Shown here: positions 8,156 through 23,401 of the stretch, piece after piece | Position numbering within the stretch: position 1 is the stretch's first letter | Layout: each line of letters starts with the position of its first letter | Origin: an uncultured Pelagibacteraceae bacterium | GTDB taxonomy: Bacteria > Pseudomonadota > Alphaproteobacteria > Pelagibacterales > Pelagibacteraceae | Assembly: GCA_902618565.1 (NCBI GenBank) | Contig: CACNAX010000003.1 | Coordinates: 17,264-81,263, forward strand | Reading direction: 5' to 3' | Length of the DNA stretch: 64,000 nt | The notes under the pieces: model-generated | The model's database searches: none | Told to the model about the DNA's origin: nothing | The model's input: the letters and a program-made list of their open reading frames with translations, nothing else | Program-made: the position numbers and the translations under genes

Positions 8156-10051
8156 ATGAATAGAAATTACAAAGAAATTTACGACGAATCTCTAAAAAAT
8201 CCTGAGGAATTTTGGCAGAAAGTTTCTGAAGATGTGTTTTGGTTCAAAAAACCAACTAAGATTTTAAAAAAAGACAACCCTCCTTTCTATAAATGGTTTG
8301 AGGATGGTGTCACAAATACTTGTTATAACGCTTTAGACCTTCATATTGATCAAGGAAGAGGTGATAAGACTGCTTTAATCTATGACAGCCCAATTACAGG
8401 TAATAAATCAAAGTTTACTTTTAAAGAATTAAAAGAAAAAGTCTCTAAATTTGCAGGAGCTCTCGACAAACGGGGAGTTAAAAAAGGAGATCGTGTAATA
8501 ATTTATATGCCGATGATACCAGAAGCAGTAGTTGCTATGCTCGCATGTGGGAGAATTGGAGCAATTCATTCTGTTGTATTCGGTGGTTTTGCTTCAAATG
8601 AATTAGCTAGCAGAATTGATGATAGTAAAGCTAAAATTTTAATAACAGCATCATGCGGATTTGAACCTGGAAGAACAGTCGAGTATAGACCGCTTGTAGA
8701 TGGAGCTTTAAAATTAGCAAAACACCAAGTTGAAAAAGTAATATTATTTCAAAGAAAAGGACACGAGATAAAATTAAATAAATCATTAGAAATAAGTTGG
8801 GATGAAGCGCTATCTGGAGCAAATGATAAAGATTGCGTTGAGATGGGTGCCAATGATTATGCTTACATCCTTTATACTTCAGGAACCACTGGTATTCCAA
8901 AGGGGATTGTTCGAGATATTGGTGGTCACATAGTAGCTCTTAAATGGACAATGAAAAATATTTATAACATTGATCAAGATGATGTATGGTGGTCAGCGAG
9001 TGATATTGGTTGGATAGTAGGACATTCCTATATTGTCTATGCTCCATTATTCAAAGGTTGTGCAACTCTTTTATTTGAGGGCAAACCTGTTGGTACTCCT
9101 GATGCTGGAGTATTTTGGAGAATAATCTCAGAATATAAAATTAAGTCATTATTCACAGCTCCAACTGCATTTAGAGCAATAAAAAAAGAAGATCCAGAAG
9201 GTAAGTTTTTTTCTAAATATGATTTAAGTTCATTTGAGTCATTATTTTTGGCAGGTGAAAGAGCAGATCCTGATACTATTAAATGGGCTGAGAATTTACT
9301 TAAAGTTCCTGTAATTGACCATTGGTGGCAGACTGAAACAAGTTGGGCGATAAGTTCAAATTGCACTGGAATTGAAATGCAAGAAACAAAATATGGATCA
9401 GCTTGTAAAGCAGTTCCAGGTTATGACGTAAAAATAATTAAACCCGATCAAACAATAGCAAAACCAAATGAGATGGGAGATATTGTGGTTAAACTTCCGC
9501 TTCCTCCAGGAACTTTCCCAACTTTGTGGAATGCAGATGAGAGATATAAAGAAAATTATATGTCAAATTATAATGGCTACTACCAAACTTACGATGCAGG
9601 GCATATTGATGATGACGGATATATTTGGATTATGTCGAGAACAGATGACATAATAAATGTTGCAGGGCATAGACTTTCAACTGGTGCAATAGAGGAAGTT
9701 TTGTCTGAACATCAATCAGTTGCTGAATGTGCAGTGATAGGAATAAAAGATCAGCTGAAAGGACAATTACCAATTGGTTTAATTGCTCTAAAAGCAGGAG
9801 TTTCTAAGGATAATGAGACTATTTCAAAAGAGTGTGTACAAATGGTTAGAGATAAAGTTGGACCTGTTGCAGCTTTTAAAATAGCAATTGTTGTTAAAAG
9901 ATTACCCAAAACTAGATCTGGAAAAATTTTAAGAGGAACAATTAGAAAAATTGCTGACAAAGAAGAATATAAAATGCCTGCAACAATTGATGATCCTGCC
10001 ATCCTTGATGAAATAAAAGAGAACTTAATACATAGTAATATTTTAAAATAA
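8156..10051 (+). CDS. prpE: Acyl-CoA synthetase, probable propionyl-CoA synthetase
   Basis: AMP-binding motif YILYTSGTTGIPKGIVRD, TRSGKILRGTIRKIADKE; overall resembles the PrpE/Acs family. Confidence 0.82.
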   Translation: MNRNYKEIYDESLKNPEEFWQKVSEDVFWFKKPTKILKKDNPPFYKWFEDGVTNTCYNALDLHIDQGRGDKTALIYDSPITGNKSKFTFKELKEKVSKFAGALDKRGVKKGDRVIIYMPMIPEAVVAMLACGRIGAIHSVVFGGFASNELASRIDDSKAKILITASCGFEPGRTVEYRPLVDGALKLAKHQVEKVILFQRKGHEIKLNKSLEISWDEALSGANDKDCVEMGANDYAYILYTSGTTGIPKGIVRDIGGHIVALKWTMKNIYNIDQDDVWWSASDIGWIVGHSYIVYAPLFKGCATLLFEGKPVGTPDAGVFWRIISEYKIKSLFTAPTAFRAIKKEDPEGKFFSKYDLSSFESLFLAGERADPDTIKWAENLLKVPVIDHWWQTETSWAISSNCTGIEMQETKYGSACKAVPGYDVKIIKPDQTIAKPNEMGDIVVKLPLPPGTFPTLWNADERYKENYMSNYNGYYQTYDAGHIDDDGYIWIMSRTDDIINVAGHRLSTGAIEEVLSEHQSVAECAVIGIKDQLKGQLPIGLIALKAGVSKDNETISKECVQMVRDKVGPVAAFKIAIVVKRLPKTRSGKILRGTIRKIADKEEYKMPATIDDPAILDEIKENLIHSNILK

Positions 10052-10383
10052 TGCTCAAGACATATCTTTTTTTAGTAGGAGCAATAATTTGTGAAGTTTG
10101 TGGAACAATGCTTCTTCCTGTTACTCAAAACTTTACAAAAGTAACACCTACAATATTTTTAGCTGGTTTTTATTTATCTGCTTTCTATTTACTAACGTTT
10201 GTTGTTGATAAACTACCAATTGCAATTGTTTATGGAACATGGAGTGGACTTGGTATTTTCACTATAGCAATATTGGGTTATATATTTTTTAAACAATCTT
10301 TAAGTTGGCAAGCTATATTGGGGATGTTTCTTATTGTTGTTGGAGTAACACTTGTAAATATGTATTCAACTAAAACTATATAA
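10051..10383 (+). CDS. Small multidrug resistance (SMR/EmrE-like) transporter
   Basis: 110 aa, 4 TM, GAIICEVCGT, IVYGTWSGLGIF. Confidence 0.88.
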   Translation: MLKTYLFLVGAIICEVCGTMLLPVTQNFTKVTPTIFLAGFYLSAFYLLTFVVDKLPIAIVYGTWSGLGIFTIAILGYIFFKQSLSWQAILGMFLIVVGVTLVNMYSTKTI

Positions 10384-10384
10384 A

Positions 10385-11695
10385 TCAATCAAAAAGAATT
10401 GGTTTCCCGGATGGGTCTCCCAAAATTTCATCTTCTTTCATTTTAATATCACCATTAATAATTGTATAAACCGGTGAACCTTTAAATTTATAACCATCAA
10501 ATGGGCTCCATCCACACTTACTATGAATATTTTCATTTTTGATTTCAATTGTTCTATTCATATCTATTATTGTTAAGTCAGCATCGTAATCTTTTTTTAT
10601 GAAACCTTTATTTTTTATACCAAATACTGAAACTGGATTTTCACATAGAAGTTTAATTAGCTGATCTAATGTAAGTTTTTTATCATTCACATGATTTAGC
10701 ATAACGGGTAATAATGTTTGCACACCTGGCATTCCAGATGGCGACTGGGGATATTCTTTTAATTTATTTTCTTTTAAATGAGGTGCATGGTCTGAACCTA
10801 TAGTATCATTATAGTTATTTCTTATAGCGTACCACAATCTATCATAATGAGACTTGTCTCTTAAAGGTGGGTTCATTTGAGCAAACGTGCCAAGTTTTTC
10901 ATAACAGTATGGAGCATATATCGTTAGATGTTGTGGAGTAATTTCAAAAGTTATGTTCCCCTTATTTTGTGATAAGAAATCTACCTCTTCTTTTGTTGTT
11001 ACATGCAATATGTGTGCTTTTTTATTTAGTCTTTTTGCAATTCTAACAATCCTTCTGGTAGATGACATTGCACATTCTTCGTTTCTCCAGACGGGATGAG
11101 TATGAACATTACCTTTTTCAATTAATTTTTTTCTCAAATTGATTATTTCTTCATCTTCAGAATGTACTGCAACTATTTTTGAGGTGTTTTGAAAAACTTT
11201 TTCGATATCTTCTTCTTTATCAACTAATAAATTTCCAGTTGAGGATCCTGCGAAAAGTTTTACTCCACAACAACCATCTAAACCTTTAAGCTTTGCCAAA
11301 TCAGAGGAATTATCAGGAGTTGCGCCAAAGTAAAACGCATAGTTTGAATACATCCTATTTTTGGCTAGATTTAACTTGTTATTAAATTCTTTAATATTTG
11401 CAGTTGGAGGATTTGTGTTTGGCATCTCAAAAACACTCGTAATACCTCCGGCAATAGCTGCTTTACTTCCAGTATGTAAGTCTTCTGCATTTGTTGATCC
11501 AGGCTCTCTAAAGTGAACCTGGGTATCCATGCAACCAGGTAAAACTATTAAATTACTTGCATCAACAGTTTCTTTGCTTTGTTGATTATTTAAATCACCA
11601 ATTATTGAGATTTTTTCATTCTTAATACCAATATTAGTCTTAGTAAGCTTTCCTTCAATATAACATTCTCCATTTTTTATAATAAGATCTAACAT
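10385..11695 (-). CDS. pyrC: Dihydroorotase / cyclic amidohydrolase
   Basis: GCMDTQVHFREPGSTNAEDLHTGSKAAIAGGITSVFEMPNTNPPT; GSDHAPH. Confidence 0.85.
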   Translation of the reverse strand: MLDLIIKNGECYIEGKLTKTNIGIKNEKISIIGDLNNQQSKETVDASNLIVLPGCMDTQVHFREPGSTNAEDLHTGSKAAIAGGITSVFEMPNTNPPTANIKEFNNKLNLAKNRMYSNYAFYFGATPDNSSDLAKLKGLDGCCGVKLFAGSSTGNLLVDKEEDIEKVFQNTSKIVAVHSEDEEIINLRKKLIEKGNVHTHPVWRNEECAMSSTRRIVRIAKRLNKKAHILHVTTKEEVDFLSQNKGNITFEITPQHLTIYAPYCYEKLGTFAQMNPPLRDKSHYDRLWYAIRNNYNDTIGSDHAPHLKENKLKEYPQSPSGMPGVQTLLPVMLNHVNDKKLTLDQLIKLLCENPVSVFGIKNKGFIKKDYDADLTIIDMNRTIEIKNENIHSKCGWSPFDGYKFKGSPVYTIINGDIKMKEDEILGDPSGKPILFD

Positions 11696-11738
11696 TTTGA
11701 GAAATCGTTATTATATTATTATCTTGAACCAATCAATC

Positions 11739-12629
11739 ATGAAAAAAAATAATGTTTATATCTTAGATGACAGAGGGCTTTTATACATTTCGGGTGAAGA
11801 CTGTAAAGAATTTCTACAAAATATAGTTACAAATAATATTAACAAAGTAGATGAAAAAAATTCATGTTATTCTGCTTTACTGACTCCACAAGGAAAATTT
11901 TTGTATGACTTCAATATATTAAAACATAAATCTGGATATTTTTTAGATTGTGAGAAAAAAAATATCGATAATTTATTTAATCAATTAAATTTATACAAAC
12001 TTAGATCAAAAGTAGAAATTTTAAATTTAAGCAATGAATTTGTTATTGCAGTTATTAGTAAAGAAAGATTTATGGACATGGAAAATTCAAGTTCGAATGC
12101 TGGGTGCACAATTAAATTTAGAGAGGATAGTATTTTTTTAGATCCTAGAAATATAGAGCTTGGAGCAAGAATGGTAACTAATTTAGAAAAATTATATTTA
12201 TCTTTAAAAAAACTTGGACTTCAAAGTGTAGATAAAAATGAATATTACAAATTAAGTCATGAAATTGGGATTCCACAAAATAATACTGAAAAACTTCAAA
12301 ATAAACTTTTTGGCATTGAGTGTAACTTTGATGAATTAAATGCAATAGATTTTAAAAAAGGTTGTTACGTAGGCCAAGAAAATACTGCCAGAATTAAATT
12401 AAAAGATAAATTAAATAAACGTCTTCTACCAATTGAAGTTATAGAAGGTAATTTAGAGAATGACATCATAGCAATTGAGAAAGACGAAATAGGAAAAGTT
12501 TTAATAAATGATGATTATCCATACGCTATTATTAAAGTTAAGAATGAAAAATTTGATTTTGGCAAAATTTTTAATTGTGGTTCCGCTAAAGTTAAAATCA
12601 AGAAACCTAATTGGCTAAAAATTACTTAA
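11739..12629 (+). CDS. ygfZ: YgfZ/GcvT-like folate-binding protein
   Basis: KGCYVGQENTARIKLKDKLNKRL motif; start MKKNNVY at 11739 preferred. Confidence 0.88.
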   Translation: MKKNNVYILDDRGLLYISGEDCKEFLQNIVTNNINKVDEKNSCYSALLTPQGKFLYDFNILKHKSGYFLDCEKKNIDNLFNQLNLYKLRSKVEILNLSNEFVIAVISKERFMDMENSSSNAGCTIKFREDSIFLDPRNIELGARMVTNLEKLYLSLKKLGLQSVDKNEYYKLSHEIGIPQNNTEKLQNKLFGIECNFDELNAIDFKKGCYVGQENTARIKLKDKLNKRLLPIEVIEGNLENDIIAIEKDEIGKVLINDDYPYAIIKVKNEKFDFGKIFNCGSAKVKIKKPNWLKIT

Positions 12630-12993
12630 TAAATTTAGATAAATCGGGTTTAAAATAATTTGGACCTTTCATAACTTTACCCTGATCGTTAAAAATAGGT
12701 TTTCCATCATTTCCTAACTTGCTCATGTTAGAACTTTGAACTTCTTCAAAACAAGCATCTAAATTAATACCAAATGCATGTCCAGCACCATAAGTAACAT
12801 ACAATATATCAGTTAAAGCATCTGCGGCCTCTAATAGATCATTATTTTCTAAAGCCTGTTTAAATTCATCCAATTCTTCTTTTATCAAATTGTACCTAAG
12901 CATATTAATTTTATCAGAACTGAAAGATGGTCTTGATTTAACTTCTTGCCCAAAAGTCTCCATAAATTTTTTTACTTTTTTAAAGTTTGTCAT
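12622..12993 (-). CDS. Phosphoribosyl-ATP pyrophosphohydrolase/MazG-like nucleotide pyrophosphohydrolase
   Basis: KEELDEFKQAL...DLLEAADALTDILYVTYGAG (EExxE..ExxD). Confidence 0.8.
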   Translation of the reverse strand: MTNFKKVKKFMETFGQEVKSRPSFSSDKINMLRYNLIKEELDEFKQALENNDLLEAADALTDILYVTYGAGHAFGINLDACFEEVQSSNMSKLGNDGKPIFNDQGKVMKGPNYFKPDLSKFIK

Positions 12994-13054
12994 TTTACTC
13001 CTGTAAGATTAATAGAAACTAGTATATAATTTATCTAGTAATTTTTTCAAATAA

Positions 13055-14443
13055 ATGAAAACAAGAAAAGAATTTGATAGTATTGGCGGCGTAAATGTTC
13101 CAAATAATAAATATTGGGGCGCTTCTACTCAAAGATCAAAAAAATTTTTTAATATTGGTAAAATATTAGTTCCTTCATCTATAATAAAATCTATTTCAAT
13201 CATAAAGAGAAGTGCTGCTATAGTTCACAAAAAAGATAAATTAATTTCACCAACAATTTCAAATGCAATCATAAAAGCATCAAATGAAGTTATTAGAGGC
13301 AAAATGAGGGAAAATTTTCCTCTAAAAGTTTGGCAAACAGGTTCTGGCACGCAAACAAATATGAATGTTAATGAAGTAATTGCCAATAGAGCTATAGAAA
13401 TTATGAAGGGTAAAAAGGGATCTAAGAAACCAGTTCACCCAAATGATCATGTTAATAAATCACAATCAACTAACGATGTTTTTCCTACTGCCATGCATAT
13501 TTCTGTTGCAACAGAAACTATTAATAAACTTTTACCTAGTTTAAAATTGCTAGAAAATTTATTAGGTAAAAAAAGTAGAGAATTTAGAAAAATTGTAAAA
13601 ATTGGAAGAACACATCTTCAAGATGCTACTCCACTATCACTTGGACAAGAATTTTCGGGATACAATGAGCAAATAAGAAAAAGTATTGAAAGAATTAAAT
13701 ATTGTTTAAATGACATTTATTACTTAGCTCAAGGTGGAACTGCTGTTGGAACTGGAATAAATTCAAAAAAAAATTTTGACAAAAAGATAGTCAAGGAAAT
13801 AAGAAAATTTTGCAAAATACCTTTTAAACCAGCACCAAACAAATTTTCTGAACTGGCTGCACACGATGCAATAGTAAATTTCTCAGGATCTTTAAATTCT
13901 TGTGCTGTTTCATTAATGAAAATTTCAAATGATATTAGATTTTTAGGATCGGGACCAAGAGCAGGTTACGGTGAACTTTTTTTACCAGAGAATGAACCTG
14001 GATCATCAATAATGCCAGGAAAAGTAAATCCTACACAGTGTGAAGCTGTAACAATGGTTTGTGCTAAAGTTATTGGAAATCACACGGGTATAACAGTTGC
14101 CGGAAGTCATGGACACTTTGAATTAAATGTATTTAAACCTTTAATTGCTTATAACGTGTTACAATCGATAGATATTCTATCTGATAGTGTAAAAAACTTT
14201 AGTTTGTATTGTGTGAAAGGAATTAAAGCTAATAAAAAAAAAATTAAGGAACATTTAGATAACTCAATAATGCTAGTGACAGCATTAGCTCCTAAAATAG
14301 GTTACGATAAAGCAGCTAAAATTGCAAAAAAAGCTCTTAAAAATGGCACAAAATTAAAACAGGAAGCTATTCAATCGGGACTAATTAATGAAAATGAGTA
14401 TGATTTAATAATAGATCCCATAAAGATGATCCAACCACATTAA
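13055..14443 (+). CDS. fumC: Class II fumarate hydratase
   Basis: GSGTQTNMNVNEVIANRA, GRTHLQDATPLSLGQEFSGY, GSSIMPGKVNPTQCEA. Confidence 0.97.
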   Translation: MKTRKEFDSIGGVNVPNNKYWGASTQRSKKFFNIGKILVPSSIIKSISIIKRSAAIVHKKDKLISPTISNAIIKASNEVIRGKMRENFPLKVWQTGSGTQTNMNVNEVIANRAIEIMKGKKGSKKPVHPNDHVNKSQSTNDVFPTAMHISVATETINKLLPSLKLLENLLGKKSREFRKIVKIGRTHLQDATPLSLGQEFSGYNEQIRKSIERIKYCLNDIYYLAQGGTAVGTGINSKKNFDKKIVKEIRKFCKIPFKPAPNKFSELAAHDAIVNFSGSLNSCAVSLMKISNDIRFLGSGPRAGYGELFLPENEPGSSIMPGKVNPTQCEAVTMVCAKVIGNHTGITVAGSHGHFELNVFKPLIAYNVLQSIDILSDSVKNFSLYCVKGIKANKKKIKEHLDNSIMLVTALAPKIGYDKAAKIAKKALKNGTKLKQEAIQSGLINENEYDLIIDPIKMIQPH

Positions 14444-15807
14444 TCGATAACTCTTCTAATATAAGATCTTAAATTCTGTATATTCTTTATTTGAAATATT
14501 TCTTTTGATAATTTTTCATTTTCTAAATTATTAATTTTTATATTTTCAATTGTAATGTCTGTTTCACCAACTTTTTTTATTAAATCAAAATTTATTTTTT
14601 TTATTTTTTTTATTTTTTTTGATCCAATTTGAAAAATCTTTGCAAATTCAATATGATCTTCAACAAGTAATTGATTATTTGTTATAAATTTAAAATCTCC
14701 TTGATCTTCCTCAAAACTCATATTGGTATTAATTATCCCAATTTTATGAAGATTAAATTTTGCTTGATTTAAATTTATTTTTTTTTCACTAATGGATAAA
14801 TTAATTTCACCTTTTTTTATCAATTTGTTATTTAGTTCATCAAATTTAATTTTTAATAAGCCGCTTATATTGCCTAAAAAATTTTCATTATATAATAATA
14901 GAGAAAATAATAAATTATCTATGATTTTCTCAACTTTTCTATTTTTAATGGTCAATTCTCCCTCTAAAAAAAATGGCTTAAGTTGAATTTTGCTATTTAT
15001 ATTAAAATTAGAATTTTTCTCGTTTGGGGAAAAAATATTTATTATATTGTTGTTAAATTGAATTTCATATTTCAATTTATCTTTCCCATAAGATATTTCA
15101 GATTTTCCTTTGAACTTTTTAATATTTTCAAATTTAAAAATATTATTAACATCTATATTAGGATTGAATATATTAATATTATGAAAACTAATGTTAGGTT
15201 CTTTGTAATTTCTTCTCCATTCAGACTTAAATTTCAGCCCAAAAACTTCTCCATTGATAATAAAATATTTTAATTTGTTTTTAGTATTAATTTTATAAGA
15301 AATTTTTTTCAAAGGAGAAATAAGTATTACCTCTTTTTTTTTATTTTTTATGAAAACTTTGCAATTATTAAAAATAATTGGTTTATTAATATTTTGATAT
15401 AAATGTTTTCTAATTTTTTTTATGTCTGATAATCTTATATTAATATTTGAGTCTGATATCTGTGTAGATAGAAAATCATTAAACGTTCGTAGATATATAT
15501 CTTTTAAGGAAATAAAAATTTTTAAATTTGAAGTTTTAATTAGATCTTCTGTTTCTTCATTTTTGACTAATTTTAATGAAGCTTTTTCCACTAATAAGTG
15601 AGGTTTGGGAAAAGGTTTATATGAAATATTATTATAAGAATTTAAATATATTTTAAAATTATTATAAAAATTATTTTCTATTATTGTAACTTTGCTTTTA
15701 TAATTAAATAAAACTGGTAAAGATAAAATAGTTAACGATGAAAAAATTATTGCAATAGCAAATAATAATAATGTGAAAGTTACTTTATTTTGTTTAATTT
15801 TATTCAT
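14440..15807 (-). CDS. Hypothetical AsmA-like membrane-anchored protein
   Basis: N-terminal TM anchor then a Lys/Asn/Ile-rich domain; AsmA resemblance is weak. Confidence 0.5.
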   Translation of the reverse strand: MNKIKQNKVTFTLLLFAIAIIFSSLTILSLPVLFNYKSKVTIIENNFYNNFKIYLNSYNNISYKPFPKPHLLVEKASLKLVKNEETEDLIKTSNLKIFISLKDIYLRTFNDFLSTQISDSNINIRLSDIKKIRKHLYQNINKPIIFNNCKVFIKNKKKEVILISPLKKISYKINTKNKLKYFIINGEVFGLKFKSEWRRNYKEPNISFHNINIFNPNIDVNNIFKFENIKKFKGKSEISYGKDKLKYEIQFNNNIINIFSPNEKNSNFNINSKIQLKPFFLEGELTIKNRKVEKIIDNLLFSLLLYNENFLGNISGLLKIKFDELNNKLIKKGEINLSISEKKINLNQAKFNLHKIGIINTNMSFEEDQGDFKFITNNQLLVEDHIEFAKIFQIGSKKIKKIKKINFDLIKKVGETDITIENIKINNLENEKLSKEIFQIKNIQNLRSYIRRVID

Positions 15808-15837
15808 TAAAACAATAAGACTTGTACAATATAAATT

Positions 15838-17858
15838 ATGTTAAAATCTGATTATTTGTTAAATTTAAATGAAAAGCAACAAGAAGCAGTTCTATATCTT
15901 AACGGTCCTCTTTTGATTGTTGCTGGCGCTGGTTCAGGCAAAACAAAAGTTTTGACAACAAGAATCGCACATATTGTTCGTAGTCATAAAGCTTTTTCAA
16001 GTCAAATACTTGCTGTAACATTTACAAATAAAGCTGCTAAAGAAATGCAATTTAGAGTATCTAAGCTTCTTAAAAAAGAAGCCACAGGTTTACCATGGCT
16101 AGGCACTTTTCACTCTATCAGTGCAAAAATTTTAAGAAAACATGCAGAAGCTGTTGGATTAAAATCTAACTTTACAATCATAGATCAAGATGATCAAGCA
16201 AGGTTGATTAAAAATATATGTAAAGCAGAGGATATAGATATTAAAAAGATTTCACCTAAATATATTTTGGCAATTATAGATAAGTGGAAGAATAAAGGTC
16301 TTTATCCTGAAAATGTAGTATTAAAAAAAAGAGAAGCTTTAGAAAAAAATTTTTTAAAAATATATAAAATTTACCAGCAAAAATTGCTTGATTTAAATTG
16401 TGCTGATTTTAGTGATTTAATTTTACATACTTTAAAAATTTTTCAGAATTATAAAGATATATTATCTATTTATTCAAAGAAGTTTAAATATATTTTAGTC
16501 GATGAATACCAAGACACCAATTATATACAAAGTGAATGGCTCAAATATTTATCTGAAACTAACATGAATATATGCTGTGTAGGAGATGATGATCAATCAA
16601 TTTATAGCTGGAGAGGTGCAGAAATTAAAAATTTTTTAGAATTTGATAAAACTTACAAAAATACAAAAATAATCAGATTGGAGAAAAATTATAGATCAAC
16701 ACAAAATATTTTAAATGTAGCTTCAAAACTAATAGAGAATAATCAAAATAGAGTTGGTAAAAATTTATTTACTACTCAAGAAGATGGTGAACTTATAACA
16801 CTAGATTGTTTTAGGAATGTCAAAGATGAAGCTACTGAAATTAGTTCTACAATTGAAAATTATAAAAAAAGTACCTCTTTAAATGAAATGGCTATTCTAG
16901 TAAGAGCAATTTTTCAAACTAGAGAATTTGAAGAAAGATTTTTAAAAGTTGGAATTCCTTATCGTATAATTGGTGGTATAAAATTCTATGAAAGATCGGA
17001 AATAAAAGATTGTGTAGCTTACTTGAGAAGCGTGTACCAGCCCATGGATGATTTGTCTTTTGAAAGAATAATAAACGTTCCAAAAAGATCAATCGGAGAC
17101 ACAACTATTAAAAACATATCTGAATTTTCAAAAAAAAATAAGTACTCATTAGAAGTTGGAGCAAGAAAATTAATTGAATTAAATAAAATCAAACCCAAAA
17201 CAAAAATTGGTTTGAGTTCATTGTTAAATTTATTAGAAAAATGGAGATATGAATTAAAGAAAAAAACTAATCATATAAAGCTTTTACAAACTATTTTGGA
17301 TGAGTCTGGTTATAGTGAGATGTTAAAAAATAAAAAGGATTTGGAAAATGAAAATAGGCTTGAAAATATTAAAGAACTATTAAGTGCAATGAAAGAATTT
17401 GATAATTTAGAAAGTTTTTTAGAACATGTTGCTTTAGCAACTTCATTAGATCAGGACTGGGAAAATGAAAAAGTTAATTTGATGACTCTACATGCATCTA
17501 AAGGATTAGAATTTAAGATTGTTTATTTGCCTGGTTGGGAAGAAGGTTTATTTCCTCATCAAAAAAGTATTGAAGAAAAAGGTGAAAGTGGTCTAGAAGA
17601 AGAAAGAAGGCTTGCTTATGTTGGTATTACAAGAGCCAAAAAAATAGCTAAAATTTCTTTTTCCATGAGCAGATTTTATCAAGGAGATTGGATGGATAGT
17701 ATGGCCTCAAGATTTGTTGACGAATTACCAGATGAATTTTTAAAAAAAAATAACAGTTATATAAATCAAGAGGAAAGTGACTTTGAATTTAATCAAGATA
17801 TTGATTTTGAAAATGAAATAAGAAGTCCTGGATGGTTGAGATATCAAAAAAAACTAAA

Positions 17859-17862
<4 letters not shown>
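15838..17862 (+). CDS. uvrD: UvrD/PcrA-family superfamily 1 DNA helicase
   Basis: LNEKQQEAV, GAGSGKTKVL, VDEYQDTN, GDDDQSIYSWRGA, LMTLHASKGLEFKIVYLPG. Confidence 0.95.
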
Positions 17863-22381
<4,519 letters not shown>

Positions 22382-22419
22382 TTTCTTTTTTTATCAGATT
22401 AAATAAAAAATTCTAACTT

Positions 22420-23340
22420 TTAAGCTATAGATTTTAAATTTTGGTAGTTAGTAAATGTGTGAGGTAACTGTTTTCCTTTAATCTCTAACAAAGTATAATT
22501 ATTTTGATTAGAAAATATTTTTTTAAGTAGTTGATTAGTAAGTTTATGTCCACCTTGTGAACACTTTAAGGATCCTATAATTTTATATCCTGATAAATAT
22601 AAGTCTCCCATACAATCAAGAATTTTATGATTAACAAATTCTAAATCATTTCTTAAACCATTTGAATTTAATATTTTATCATCTTTAATAACAATTGCAT
22701 TTTCTAGACTGCCACCTTTACCAAGATTAAGTTGCTTTAATTTTTCAATATCCTCGTATAAACAAAATGTTCTTGAATTGTATATATCAGACAAATCATC
22801 TTCGAATATATTTATTTTGTTATTTTGTGTATTTATAACTTTATTATTATATTTTATTTCAAAATTTATCTCTCCTGTCACATTTGACTTTTCGACTGAA
22901 ATAAACTTATCACCATCACTAAATTTAATTTCTTTGTTAATTTTGATTATTTTAATTGGTTGATCACTGAAATTTAATCCAGCTTCTCTTATTGAATCCA
23001 CAAAATTTTTAGCAGACCCATCCATTATTGGAACTTCTTGTGAATCTAACTCAACTATAGCATTATCGACACCTAAACCATAGAAAGCACCCATTAAGTG
23101 TTCTATTGTAGATACTTTCACCCCATACTCGTTTTCAATAGTTGTACAAAGAGTTGTATTTGACACATTATTATACAGCGGAAATATTAAATTATTTTTT
23201 TTGAGATCGACTCTTTTAAATAATATTCCAGTATTAGGTAAAGCAGGAAGTATTTTTAGATTAACTTTTTTCCCGGTGTGAATGCCAATTCCAGAAAATA
23301 AGATTTTTTTTGACACTGTTTTTTGAGTTAATATTGACAT
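22420..23340 (-). CDS. lpxC: UDP-3-O-acyl-N-acetylglucosamine deacetylase
   Basis: TQKTVSKKILFSGIGIHTGKKV, STIEHLMGAFYGLGVDNA, HKILDCMGDLYL. Confidence 0.97.
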   Translation of the reverse strand: MSILTQKTVSKKILFSGIGIHTGKKVNLKILPALPNTGILFKRVDLKKNNLIFPLYNNVSNTTLCTTIENEYGVKVSTIEHLMGAFYGLGVDNAIVELDSQEVPIMDGSAKNFVDSIREAGLNFSDQPIKIIKINKEIKFSDGDKFISVEKSNVTGEINFEIKYNNKVINTQNNKINIFEDDLSDIYNSRTFCLYEDIEKLKQLNLGKGGSLENAIVIKDDKILNSNGLRNDLEFVNHKILDCMGDLYLSGYKIIGSLKCSQGGHKLTNQLLKKIFSNQNNYTLLEIKGKQLPHTFTNYQNLKSIA

Positions 23341-23401
23341 ACTTAATTTATATAGAAACCTACTTATTTAAGTATTCAAGAAATGTTACAGTAAAATACA
23401 A

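Noticed and set aside
8631-8900. 89-aa minus ORF (also 9037-9366, 9751-10002) inside prpE
   Set aside because: Antisense or alternative frames within a conserved CDS, low-complexity products.
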